The notes beneath the pieces were generated by a model that saw only the letters and a list, made by a program, of their open reading frames with translations, had not been told where the DNA came from and did not search any database. 64,000 nucleotides of DNA from contig CAMEIX010000010.1 in the NCBI GenBank assembly GCA_945919075.1, positions 1 to 64,000 of the forward strand, read 5' to 3'. Both the position numbers and the translations under genes were made by a program. Below, one piece after another: positions 43,651 through 51,838 of the stretch (the stretch's first letter is position 1; each line of letters begins with the position of its first letter). Source of the stretch: an uncultured Lachnospiraceae bacterium. Its GTDB lineage: Bacteria > Bacillota > Clostridia > Lachnospirales > Lachnospiraceae.

Positions 43651-44859
43651 ATGAATCCGATTAAGAAAGTCTATTGCAGAGTTTTTCAGACCATATTTCG
43701 TATTGCGCTTCCCATCATGCCCTATAGGGAACCTAAAATTATGGACAGTGTGGAAGACATCATTCCCTTGTTAAAGGAGAAACAATATACCAGTGTTCTT
43801 TTGGTTACCGATAAAGGAATCCGCGGACTGGGGCTTACAGGTCCTCTGGAAACCGCTCTTCATGAAAACGGCATTTCCTGCCATGTATACGATGAAACCG
43901 TTCCCAATCCCACCATTAACAATGTAGAAGCAGCAAGGGAACTTTATCTGAGAGAAAGCTGTCAGGCCATTATCGCTTTCGGCGGCGGTTCCTCCATGGA
44001 CTGTGCCAAGGTCTGTGGTGCAAGAGTCGTAAAACCGAAACAACCTGTCCCCAAAATGCGTGGTATCCTGAAAATACTACACAAGCTTCCGCTATTGATT
44101 GCCGTGCCTACTACCGCCGGAACCGGCAGTGAAACCACTCTGGCGGCCGTTATTACAGACGATAAATTACATCACAAATATCCCATCAATGATTTCAGTG
44201 TGATTCCGCATTATGCGGTATTAGACTACCGGACCACCTTAAATCTGCCCAGGCCCATCACCGCCACCACCGGCATGGATGCGCTGACCCACGCCGTAGA
44301 AGCCTATATTGGCCGTTCCACTACCGGATACACCAGAAAACGTGCCGTGGAAGCCGTTAAGTTGATTCATGAGAATTTAAAAAATGCCTATGATGACGGT
44401 CAAAATAAGGAAGCACGGAGCAATATGTTAAAGGCTGCTTTTGCGGCCGGCGTGGCATTTACCCAGTCCTATGTAGGGTATGTACATGCCATTGCCCATT
44501 CCCTGGGAGGCCAATACGGTACGCCTCACGGCCTTGCCAATGCGGTGATTCTTCCCATCGTCCTCCGCGAGTACGGCGACCATGCAGAGAAGAAGCTATC
44601 CCGCCTTGCAAGCAAGTCCGGTGTCATCACGGATACAGGCCTTTCCGACAAAGAAACCGCCCGAAAATTTATTGACTGGATTCAAGAAATGAACGATTCC
44701 ATGGAAATTCCGAGAAACATTTCGGACATTAAAGAAGAAGATATTCCAATCATGGCCGACCATGCGGACAAAGAGGGAAACCCGCTTTATCCGGTACCCG
44801 TATTGATGGACAAATACGACCTTGCAAAGTGGTACCCTCTCATACGAGCCAACAAATAA
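43651..44859 (+). CDS. Iron-containing alcohol dehydrogenase
   Basis: A 402-residue group III alcohol dehydrogenase. The NAD loop GGGSSMDCAKV is near residue 112, TTAGTGSETT near 159, and metal-binding His residues sit in the region HAIAHSLGGQYGTPHGLANA. It interconverts aldehydes/ketones and alcohols; in fermenters this family includes butanol, ethanol and 1,3-propanediol dehydrogenases. The ATG has AGGAGG upstream. It is one of few plus-strand genes and appears monocistronic. Confidence 0.92.
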   Translation: MNPIKKVYCRVFQTIFRIALPIMPYREPKIMDSVEDIIPLLKEKQYTSVLLVTDKGIRGLGLTGPLETALHENGISCHVYDETVPNPTINNVEAARELYLRESCQAIIAFGGGSSMDCAKVCGARVVKPKQPVPKMRGILKILHKLPLLIAVPTTAGTGSETTLAAVITDDKLHHKYPINDFSVIPHYAVLDYRTTLNLPRPITATTGMDALTHAVEAYIGRSTTGYTRKRAVEAVKLIHENLKNAYDDGQNKEARSNMLKAAFAAGVAFTQSYVGYVHAIAHSLGGQYGTPHGLANAVILPIVLREYGDHAEKKLSRLASKSGVITDTGLSDKETARKFIDWIQEMNDSMEIPRNISDIKEEDIPIMADHADKEGNPLYPVPVLMDKYDLAKWYPLIRANK

Positions 44860-44886
44860 CCGATGGTCCCTATCCGTGACGCGGGA

Positions 44887-45543
44887 CTAACGTTTATCCA
44901 CAGCTCTGGATATCCGCATTCCGACATTCTGGAAAATCTGGAACAGCAGAATGATTAAAAGCACCGTAATAATCATGATATCGGTCTGCCACCGATAATA
45001 GCCGTAGCGCACAGCAATGTCCCCTAGTCCGCCGCCGCCCACGGTTCCCGCCATTGCAGAGTATCCCAAAATGGTTCCTAACGCAATGGTGGCACCGGTT
45101 ACGATGGAAGTACGCGCCTCCACCAAAAGGACATGGAAAATAATATCAAAATCCGATGCGCCCATGGACTTAGCTGCCTCGATGACTCCCTTATCCACTT
45201 CCTTTAAGGAAGATTCCACAAGTCTCGCAATATAAGGAGCTGCGGAGATAACAAGCGGTACAATGGTAGCGGTGGAGCCGTAACTTCTTCCTACAATCAG
45301 TCTGGTAAACGGAATCAGAAGGATAAGCAGAATCAAAAAGGGAACACTCCGGATTACATTGGAAATCACATCCAGTATCCGGTAAACAAAAGGATTGGGG
45401 CGGATGCCGTCCTTATCCGTGACTGCTAAAACCACTCCCATGGGAAGTCCCAACAGATACCCTAAGAGCGTGGATGCCAGTGTCATATACAAGGTATCCC
45501 TGACTCCTTCCAAAAGCATATAAATAACCTGTCTATCCAACAT
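44887..45543 (-). CDS. metI: Methionine ABC transporter permease
   Basis: A 218-residue permease of the MetI type with five or so membrane spans, the EAA-like loop SLKEVDKGVIEAAKSMGAS and the segment GTILGYSAMAGTVGGGGLGDIA typical of D-methionine permeases. The ATG at 45543 gives proper spacing from AGGAGG; an ATG two codons upstream is too near. The gene start lies within the end of metN. Last gene of the sulfur amino acid operon. Confidence 0.95.
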   Translation of the reverse strand: MLDRQVIYMLLEGVRDTLYMTLASTLLGYLLGLPMGVVLAVTDKDGIRPNPFVYRILDVISNVIRSVPFLILLILLIPFTRLIVGRSYGSTATIVPLVISAAPYIARLVESSLKEVDKGVIEAAKSMGASDFDIIFHVLLVEARTSIVTGATIALGTILGYSAMAGTVGGGGLGDIAVRYGYYRWQTDIMIITVLLIILLFQIFQNVGMRISRAVDKR

Positions 45544-46561
45544 TTTCATCCACCTCCTGTAACTGGATTCCCCTTGCCTTCAGATATTCCTCCATATCAA
45601 TCTGCAGATGCTTATCCGCAGGAAGTCCCAAAATCATTTCCCCCACTGCGAAACCGCCTACATCCCTGGTATTGGCCTGTAAAATATTGACCGGTTTCTG
45701 AAAATGCATAATCATATTGGCAATCACCGGCTCAAACGCAGAATTTTTGCTGAAAGTAATACGGATTTTCTTCCCGATATCCATATCTTCCGGGCTGTTC
45801 AGACTTTTAATCACATTGGCATTCTCGCCGTAAATGAGCGTTCTTGCTGCATGGGATTTGGGATTTTGAAAGATTTCTTCCACTTCCCCGTTCTCTACCA
45901 GATTACCGCTTTCGATAATGGCTACCTTATTACAGATTTCCTGAACCACATTCATCTGGTGCGTAATGATTACCACCGTGATTTTAAGTTCCTCATTAAT
46001 CTGTTTTAACAGTTTCAGAATAGAATCCGTAGTCTGCGGATCCAGGGCACTGGTGGCTTCATCACAGAGCAAAATCTTGGGGGAGGATGCCAGAGCCCTG
46101 GCAATGGCCACCCTCTGCTTCTGTCCGCCCGAAAGTTGTGAAGGATAAGCCTTTGCCTTGGTTTCCAACCCTACAATCTTTAAAAGTTCTTCCGCCTTTT
46201 TATAAGCCTCCTTCTTCCCCACCTTTTTAAGACGCAAAGGAAAACAGACATTATCGATCACATTCTTCTGCATCAGGAGATTGAAGTGCTGGAATATCAT
46301 ACCGATTTCACTTCTCCGGACACGAAGCTCCCTGTCACTTAATAATCCCAGGTTCTGTCCGTCAATAATGACCTCCCCTTCCGTAGGCCTCTCCAAATAA
46401 TTCAGGCAGCGGACAAGGGTACTCTTTCCTGCGCCGGACATTCCGATAATACCATAAATGTCTGCTTCTTCGATGGAAAGATTAATATCGTTAAGCGCCG
46501 TTATTTCTTCCTCTTTCTGTCTAAACTTTTTACTTAAATGGTGGATTTCAATTAAAGCCAT
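45533..46561 (-). CDS. metN: Methionine ABC transporter ATP-binding protein
   Basis: A 342-residue ATPase: Walker A GMSGAGKST, signature [15 protein letters not shown], Walker B ILLCDEATSALD, and a C-terminal NIL/ACT-like domain (from about residue 255), which in E. coli MetN binds methionine and inhibits transport. It follows metQ by 8 bp and overlaps the metI start. Confidence 0.96.
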   Translation of the reverse strand: MALIEIHHLSKKFRQKEEEITALNDINLSIEEADIYGIIGMSGAGKSTLVRCLNYLERPTEGEVIIDGQNLGLLSDRELRVRRSEIGMIFQHFNLLMQKNVIDNVCFPLRLKKVGKKEAYKKAEELLKIVGLETKAKAYPSQLSGGQKQRVAIARALASSPKILLCDEATSALDPQTTDSILKLLKQINEELKITVVIITHQMNVVQEICNKVAIIESGNLVENGEVEEIFQNPKSHAARTLIYGENANVIKSLNSPEDMDIGKKIRITFSKNSAFEPVIANMIMHFQKPVNILQANTRDVGGFAVGEMILGLPADKHLQIDMEEYLKARGIQLQEVDENVG

Positions 46562-46569
46562 ACCTTCTC

Positions 46570-47385
46570 CTAGTTAAAGGGAACTACTGCCCCATCGTAT
46601 TTCTCATTGATAAACTTCTTGATTTCATCGGATTTTAAAACCTCTACCAGGGCTTTGATTTCTTCGTCATTTTCACGTCCTTCTTTGACACCGATAATAT
46701 TCACATAAGTTTTTGCTGCAGTGGAATCACTTGCCTCATAAGCAATGGAATCCTTGCCTACGGAGAGTCCTGCTGCCAATGCATAATTTCCGTTTAATAC
46801 CACATAAGCCACTTCGCTTCTTACTCTTGCCACCTGTGCTGCCTCTAATTCCTCCAGCTTCAGATTGTAAGGATTTTCCACAATGTCATTTACGGTAGCG
46901 GTAAGTCCTGCATTATCCTTTAATTTAATCAGACCATTGTCCTGTAACAGTAATAATGCTCTCGCTTCGTTGGTAGTATCATTGGGAATCGCAATGGTAT
47001 CGCCGTCTGCAATGTCGGATAAAGCATTCTTTTGTCCGGGATAAATACCAAAAGGTTCATAATGAATGCCTCCCGCGTTTACAATATGAGTACCCTGCTC
47101 CTCATTAAAAGAATCCACATAGGGAACATGTGCCATATAGTTTGCATCCAGCTCCCCGCTTTCCACAACGGTCATAGGAAGTACATAATCGTCGAATACC
47201 GTCACCTCCAGATTGATACCCTGCTTCTCCAAAATCGGCTTTGCCTGTTCCAGAATTTCTGCATGAGGAGTTGCACTTGCCGCAATCTTAATGGTCTTTT
47301 CATCCTTTGCATCTTTACCGCAGCCTGTTAAAGAAACAGCTGCCAAAACTCCTGTAAGTAATACGGTTAAAATTTTCTTTTTCAT
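46570..47385 (-). CDS. metQ: Methionine-binding lipoprotein (NlpA family)
   Basis: A 271-residue NlpA-family solute-binding lipoprotein with lipobox LTGC (Cys near residue 22) and the family start TIKIAASATPHAEIL. The segment YMAHVPYVDSFN and VYVVLNGNYA-like parts are typical of MetQ. It binds methionine outside the membrane for MetNI. It follows the SGNH hydrolase gene by 63 bp; that gap has a 14-bp palindrome GTATTAATTAATAC (47421-47434) but no SAM riboswitch or T-box. Confidence 0.93.
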   Translation of the reverse strand: MKKKILTVLLTGVLAAVSLTGCGKDAKDEKTIKIAASATPHAEILEQAKPILEKQGINLEVTVFDDYVLPMTVVESGELDANYMAHVPYVDSFNEEQGTHIVNAGGIHYEPFGIYPGQKNALSDIADGDTIAIPNDTTNEARALLLLQDNGLIKLKDNAGLTATVNDIVENPYNLKLEELEAAQVARVRSEVAYVVLNGNYALAAGLSVGKDSIAYEASDSTAAKTYVNIIGVKEGRENDEEIKALVEVLKSDEIKKFINEKYDGAVVPFN

Positions 47386-47448
47386 AATTCTTATCCTCTT
47401 TTCTTTTATTATTGTATTGTGTATTAATTAATACTTTTTTAAACTTCT

Positions 47449-48078
47449 CTAGGAAAGAATCCCGTTTCGGGATATCTTTTCAAAGATGGCTTCTGCTAAC
47501 GCTGCGTGTCCCTTTTCATCCATATGCTCATTGTCCCTCTCACTTGCTTTGGCATAATCGGATGCGGCAAGGAAATGCACGCCTTTTCTAAGGGCAACCT
47601 TTCGGTATTCTTTTTCCAGTTGTCCGGATATTTCTACGGATTTTGTACTAAACTCCGGGTCACATTCTTCCTTCCATACATCTTTCCCTAAATGGATGGG
47701 AGAAAGGATCAGTATTTTCTCTGCCAGTATTCGCTCCAGAAGCACATCCACACATTGTCCCAGGCCTTTCGCAATCTTAAATGCAGAATTGTTGTAATGG
47801 GACTTGCAATCATTGGTTCCCAGCATGAGAATTGCAGCATCCAGGGGACTATGGGACTCCAGAATAAGCGGCAACGTCCTAAGTCCGTTCCGGTCTTTCC
47901 GATAAATATCTTCAAAAATAGTGGTACGTCCGCACAGGCCTTCCTCAATCACATGAACCCTGTCTTTTAACCTCTCCTGTAAAATACTGGTCCACCGTAT
48001 TCCCCAGGGATAGCGGTTCTCTTCTCCCGGTACCAGTCCCCAGGTATTGGAGTCCCCATAGCAAAGTATATGCTGCAT
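47449..48078 (-). CDS. SGNH/GDSL hydrolase
   Basis: A 209-residue SGNH hydrolase: block I YGDSNTWG (catalytic Ser), block III MLGTNDCK, and the His block DNEHMDEKGHAAL at the C-terminus. No signal peptide, so probably cytoplasmic; an esterase or deacylase. It is flanked by transporter genes of the same operon, which suggests it frees a sulfur amino acid, for example from an O- or N-acyl form, but that is inference. Confidence 0.88.
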   Translation of the reverse strand: MQHILCYGDSNTWGLVPGEENRYPWGIRWTSILQERLKDRVHVIEEGLCGRTTIFEDIYRKDRNGLRTLPLILESHSPLDAAILMLGTNDCKSHYNNSAFKIAKGLGQCVDVLLERILAEKILILSPIHLGKDVWKEECDPEFSTKSVEISGQLEKEYRKVALRKGVHFLAASDYAKASERDNEHMDEKGHAALAEAIFEKISRNGILS

Positions 48079-48141
48079 ATTCTCACCTGCCTTTTCTTTA
48101 TTCTTTAACTTCTTTTACATTTGCGACACCGATGTCACTTT

Positions 48142-48987
48142 CTATTTTACAATTCCGCCTTCCACTACTAAGCTTTCTTCATAATCCAGACCATAGGTGT
48201 CCACTAACGTAGCTTCATAATCCTTGTGGAAAAAGTTTTCCTTGCCCAATTCTACAATTTCATCGTTTAACCATTTTAATAAGGTTTCATTGCCCTTTGT
48301 GACAGCAGGGGCGATAGTATCCTGACTTCCCAAGGAAGGAATACCTACGGTGTAACCGGGATTCTGCAGGGCAAAAGCAATGACTTCGGTATTATCGTTT
48401 GCCCAGGCTGCCGCATTACCGTTTTCCAGAGCATTCTTTGCGTTGGCATAGGAATCATATTTCTGTAATTTAATATCCGGATAGTTTTCAATTAAGTAGG
48501 TTTCTGCGGTGGTACCGGAGATGACAATGATTTCATCGTTTGCATCCCAGTTATCCAAAGAGGTAATGATCTTACTGTCCGGGGAAACAACTCCCAAAGC
48601 CACATTCATGTAAGGACTTGCAAAATCCACTTCCTCCGCTCTCTCCTTGGTTACGGTGAAGTTTGCCAGAATGATATCCACCTTACCGGTCTGCAGATAT
48701 TCGATTCGGTTTGCTGCTTCGGTGGATACGAAATTGACATCCACGCCTAAATCCTCCCCGATCCGGTTCGCGAAGTATACATCATATCCCTGGTATTCTC
48801 CATTTTCATCCACGTAACCAAAGGGATTTTTGTCGGAAAATACTCCAATGTTGATGGTTCCGCTCTTCTTGATTTCGTCCACGGTACGATAGCCTTTATT
48901 ACTATCGTTTCCTGCTTTACCGCAAGCTGTAAGGGACAGGGTAAGTGCCAAGGTTAATACAGTTCCTAATACTTTTCTGATTTTCAT
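48142..48987 (-). CDS. Amino acid ABC transporter binding lipoprotein, cyst(e)ine-type
   Basis: A 281-residue family 3 solute-binding lipoprotein (lipobox LTAC). GTINIGVFSDKNPFGYVDENG, the DLGVDVNFV... EYLQTGKVDIILANFTVT and EEVDFASPY segments are typical of polar amino acid binding proteins; the overall look is close to cysteine/cystine-binding members such as CjaA. Context (cysteine-rich leader, Rrf2-type operator, met genes) supports a sulfur amino acid. Confidence 0.88.
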   Translation of the reverse strand: MKIRKVLGTVLTLALTLSLTACGKAGNDSNKGYRTVDEIKKSGTINIGVFSDKNPFGYVDENGEYQGYDVYFANRIGEDLGVDVNFVSTEAANRIEYLQTGKVDIILANFTVTKERAEEVDFASPYMNVALGVVSPDSKIITSLDNWDANDEIIVISGTTAETYLIENYPDIKLQKYDSYANAKNALENGNAAAWANDNTEVIAFALQNPGYTVGIPSLGSQDTIAPAVTKGNETLLKWLNDEIVELGKENFFHKDYEATLVDTYGLDYEESLVVEGGIVK

Positions 48988-49007
48988 AATAATCTCCTTC
49001 CCGACAT

Positions 49008-49769
49008 TTAAGTCGTTACCAAACTTTTTCTTTTTTCATATTGAAATTTTTGTAAAAACTGCTTTGCTCTTTCCGTTTTCGGATGCTCAAAGAATTCCTC
49101 GGGGGATCCCTCTTCCAAAATCCTTCCGTCCTCCAAAAACAGAATTCTGTCCGCAACCGCTCTTGCGAACTGCATTTCATGGGTGACAATCAACATCGTG
49201 CGCCCCTGATTTGCAAGATTCAATATAACTTCCAGTACTTCATGAACCATCTCCGGGTCCAGAGCTGCCGTTACTTCATCAAACAACAGTACATCGGGGT
49301 GCATACAGAGTGCTCTGGCAATGGCTGCCCTCTGCTTCTGTCCTCCGGACAACTCTCTCGGGTAACTGTCCGCCTTCTGCTCCAGTCCCATTTTTTTCAG
49401 AAGTTCCTTCGCTTCCCTAACCACCTCTTTTTTGTCTCTTTTCTGTACAACGAGGGGGGCCAGAGTGATGTTTTCCAGAACGGTTTTATGAGGAAATAAT
49501 TCATAACTCTGAAAAACCATTCCTATTTTCTGTCTTAACCTGCTTAAATTCTTATCATAATCAATATTCTCTCCTTCAAAGATAATCCTTCCGGCCTGCA
49601 GCTTCTCTAACCCATTGATACAACGGAGCAATGTGCTTTTTCCACAGCCGCTGGTACCGACAACCACAATGACCTCGCCCCTTTTCACAGATAAGTTCAA
49701 ATCCTCAAGGACTGTCAGATCATGAAATTTTTTGGAAACGTGTTCCAGTTTTAGAATTTCCTCTGTCAT
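49008..49769 (-). CDS. Amino acid ABC transporter ATP-binding protein
   Basis: A 253-residue ATPase of the polar amino acid class: Walker [10 protein letters not shown], signature [15 protein letters not shown], Walker [13 protein letters not shown] and switch His in IVTHEMQF. It starts 4 bp after the second permease. Partner of the binding protein and the two permeases just upstream in the operon. Confidence 0.93.
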   Translation of the reverse strand: MTEEILKLEHVSKKFHDLTVLEDLNLSVKRGEVIVVVGTSGCGKSTLLRCINGLEKLQAGRIIFEGENIDYDKNLSRLRQKIGMVFQSYELFPHKTVLENITLAPLVVQKRDKKEVVREAKELLKKMGLEQKADSYPRELSGGQKQRAAIARALCMHPDVLLFDEVTAALDPEMVHEVLEVILNLANQGRTMLIVTHEMQFARAVADRILFLEDGRILEEGSPEEFFEHPKTERAKQFLQKFQYEKRKSLVTT

Positions 49770-49773
49770 GGGT

Positions 49774-50445
49774 TTACCTCCATTTCTTTTCCAGATATCC
49801 GGCTAACCGACTGATAGGAAAGCAAGCGGCAAAATACATAAGCAGCACAAAGAGGTATACCCCGAAGGCTGCGTTCGGGCTGGCTGTCCGATTGGCTTCA
49901 ATAATCTGCTGTGCCACTTTTAACACTTCCACAACACCAATCATAACAATTAGGCTTGTTGTCTTAATCATTCGTGTAATCAGATTAATGGATAACGGAA
50001 TCAGCCTCCGTACCGTCTGTGGAAAAACAATGTAAAAATAAGTTTGTGCCTTGGTCATTCCAAGTGCATAAGCGCTTTCATACTGGTGTGCGGCAATGCC
50101 CTGTAGCGCCCCTCTTACCAGATCGCCCATCTCTGCCGTGCCCCACAGAGCAAATACAAAGATGGATGCCGCTTCTCCCGAAACATTTAATCCGAAGGCT
50201 CTGGTAGTTCCAAAGAATACCAGGAACAACAGGACTAACTGGGGCATGATGCGGATAAATTCCAAATAGAAACGAAGTATTAATGTAACCACCCTGTTCT
50301 TCACTGTCATGAAACTTCCCATCAGGATACCAAGCGGTATACTGATTAAAACTGCAATCAGGCTGATTTTCAGGGCCATCCCCAGTCCGCCAAGCAGTCT
50401 AATAAGATTTCTTCCCTTAAAAAGTACCTCAAGACCCAAATCCAT
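49774..50445 (-). CDS. Amino acid ABC transporter permease (second)
   Basis: A 223-residue permease of the HisM/GlnP class, about five membrane spans; EAA motif in [22 protein letters not shown]. Its start (ATG 50445, with AAAGGAGG upstream) is within the end of the first permease gene; an in-frame ATG at 50469 lacks a good ribosome site. Confidence 0.9.
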   Translation of the reverse strand: MDLGLEVLFKGRNLIRLLGGLGMALKISLIAVLISIPLGILMGSFMTVKNRVVTLILRFYLEFIRIMPQLVLLFLVFFGTTRAFGLNVSGEAASIFVFALWGTAEMGDLVRGALQGIAAHQYESAYALGMTKAQTYFYIVFPQTVRRLIPLSINLITRMIKTTSLIVMIGVVEVLKVAQQIIEANRTASPNAAFGVYLFVLLMYFAACFPISRLAGYLEKKWR

Positions 50446-51088
50446 GACGTCCAAGCCTCCTTTCCACATAACTTCCCAAAAGAGAAACCGGAAGGAGTAT
50501 GATCAGGTAGAACACCACTAACAGAAATAAACTCTCTGCGGTTTTGGAATAAATCCCGATTAAATCCTTTGCCGTAAACATCAGATCCATCAAACTGATT
50601 GCACTGAATACGCTGGTCTCCTTTAACAGGAAGATGACGTTTGCCATAAATGCCGGAAAACTGAGTGCAAAAGCCTGTGGAAAAATGATGTATCGCATGG
50701 TCTGCAAACCGGAAAGCCCCAGGCTGCAGGCACTTTCAATCTGTACCTTTGCAATGGCTTCGAGTCCGCTTCGAAAGGCTTCTGCCATATAACTTCCTCC
50801 CAAAAATCCAAGTCCCACAGCTCCGCAGACAAAAGCATTCATCTTAAAGCCAATCTTCGGTAATCCGTAGTAGAAGAAAAATAACTGAATAATCAGGGGT
50901 GTGTTTCTGCTGATTTCTATGTACACGGCAACCGCTCCGGTTAAAAAAGGAACTTTGTAATACCTAATCAGCGAACATACAAGACCAATCAACACGGAAA
51001 GGAATATTCCGATGAATCCTACCTGCAGGGTTAATACCGCTGCATCCTTATAAAGTGGTAAAACTTTGTAGATAAAATCCGGATTCAT
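50429..51088 (-). CDS. Amino acid ABC transporter permease (first)
   Basis: A 219-residue permease of the same class with EAA motif ACSLGLSGLQTMRYIIFPQA. The frame is open back into the leader region, but the ATG at 51088 has AGGAGG at 7 nt and follows the attenuator terminator by 34 bp. It is the first structural gene after the leader peptide. Confidence 0.92.
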   Translation of the reverse strand: MNPDFIYKVLPLYKDAAVLTLQVGFIGIFLSVLIGLVCSLIRYYKVPFLTGAVAVYIEISRNTPLIIQLFFFYYGLPKIGFKMNAFVCGAVGLGFLGGSYMAEAFRSGLEAIAKVQIESACSLGLSGLQTMRYIIFPQAFALSFPAFMANVIFLLKETSVFSAISLMDLMFTAKDLIGIYSKTAESLFLLVVFYLIILLPVSLLGSYVERRLGRHGFGS

Positions 51089-51122
51089 CCTGTTTCCTCC
51101 TTTCCTTCCATTCATTTGGGGC

Positions 51123-51148
51123 AAAAAAATGCCCGGGAGTCCCGGGCA
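51123..51148 (-). terminator. Intrinsic terminator in the transporter leader (attenuator)
   Basis: On the minus strand TGCCCGGG-ACT-CCCGGGCA is a perfect 8-bp stem followed by seven T. It lies after the leader ORF and before the first permease of the same transcript. CGTCACTTGC (complement of 51146-51155) overlaps its base and can pair instead with GCAGGTGACG inside the leader ORF (complement of 51203-51212), 10 pairs with one G-U. Confidence 0.9.
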
Positions 51149-51182
51149 AGTGACGTTCTCTATCAATCAAAACGGTAAAGAA

Positions 51183-51278
51183 TTAAGCACAACAAAGTAT
51201 GCCGTCACCTGCACAGGACTTAAGCATTCGACAGCAACACATCATGGTATTTAACTCACTTACATGATTTCTTTTCAT
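51183..51278 (-). CDS. Cysteine-rich leader peptide (31 residues)
   Basis: A 31-codon ORF with AAAGGAG 8 nt before its ATG. After MKRNHVSELNTMM it has Cys14, Cys15 and Cys16 in a row, then Cys22, Cys29 and Cys30, six Cys codons in all. It is placed between a promoter at 51347-51375 and a strong terminator, upstream of a sulfur amino acid transporter operon. This is the arrangement of a leader peptide that senses Cys-tRNA by ribosome stalling. A small Cys-rich functional peptide is an alternative, but no modification gene is near. Confidence 0.75.
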   Translation of the reverse strand: MKRNHVSELNTMMCCCRMLKSCAGDGILCCA

Positions 51279-51346
51279 TGTACTTTCTCCTTTCTTCTTT
51301 CGCACATCATTTGCTACTTTGTGATGTGCTTCCTTTCGTTGTGGTT

Positions 51347-51379
51347 ATATTATACCTATTTACCTACTATGTCAATAGG
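51347..51379 (-). promoter_or_regulatory. Transporter operon promoter with Rrf2-type operator
   Basis: TTGACA on the minus strand (complement of 51370-51375) is inside the palindrome CCTACTATGTCAATAGG (51363-51379). A -10 is TAATAT at 17 bp spacing or TATAAT at 15 bp. It starts 16 bp after the iscU stop and there is no terminator between, so readthrough from iscS-iscU is also possible. Confidence 0.8.
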
Positions 51380-51394
51380 TTATTATAAAAAATT

Positions 51395-51838
51395 TTATTT
51401 TTCTTCTGAAACCTCTTCAATGTCCTTTACAGGAGGCTTTAGTCCCGGGATGACAATGTGATTTTTCTGAGCATAATCCCATAATGCTGCATGGATGGCT
51501 TCCTCTGCAAGCAGGGAACAGTGCACCTTTACCGGAGGCAGTCCGTCAAGAGCTTCCATTACTGCCTTATTCGTAATCTGAAGTGCTTCCTCCACCGTCT
51601 TTCCGATAATCAGTTCTGTTGCCATGCTGCTGGTAGCCACTGCGGCACCGCAACCGAAAGTCTTAAATTTTGCATCTTTTACTACATTGTCCTGAATATC
51701 CAGATAAATTCTCATAATATCGCCGCATTTTGCATTCCCCACGGTACCCACACCGGAGGCATTCTCGATTTCTCCCACATTTCTGGGATTATTAAAATGA
51801 TCCATTACTTTTTCACTGTATTCCAATACCTGACTCAT
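51395..51838 (-). CDS. iscU: Fe-S cluster scaffold IscU/NifU-like
   Basis: A 147-residue scaffold protein holding nascent Fe-S clusters. The three ligand Cys are at 38 (GNAKCGD), 63 (FGCGAA) and 107 (HCSLLAEE). A short C-terminal extension (about 20 residues) is charged. Its ATG overlaps the iscS stop by 4 bp. The iscS-iscU pair without hscAB or fdx is the usual Clostridial form. Confidence 0.96.
   Translation of the reverse strand: MSQVLEYSEKVMDHFNNPRNVGEIENASGVGTVGNAKCGDIMRIYLDIQDNVVKDAKFKTFGCGAAVATSSMATELIIGKTVEEALQITNKAVMEALDGLPPVKVHCSLLAEEAIHAALWDYAQKNHIVIPGLKPPVKDIEEVSEEK

Noticed and set aside
47386-47448. Possible SAM riboswitch or T-box before metQ
   Set aside because: The gap is only 63 bp and A/T-rich, with none of the conserved motifs; control seems to lie at the leader at 51.2 kb.
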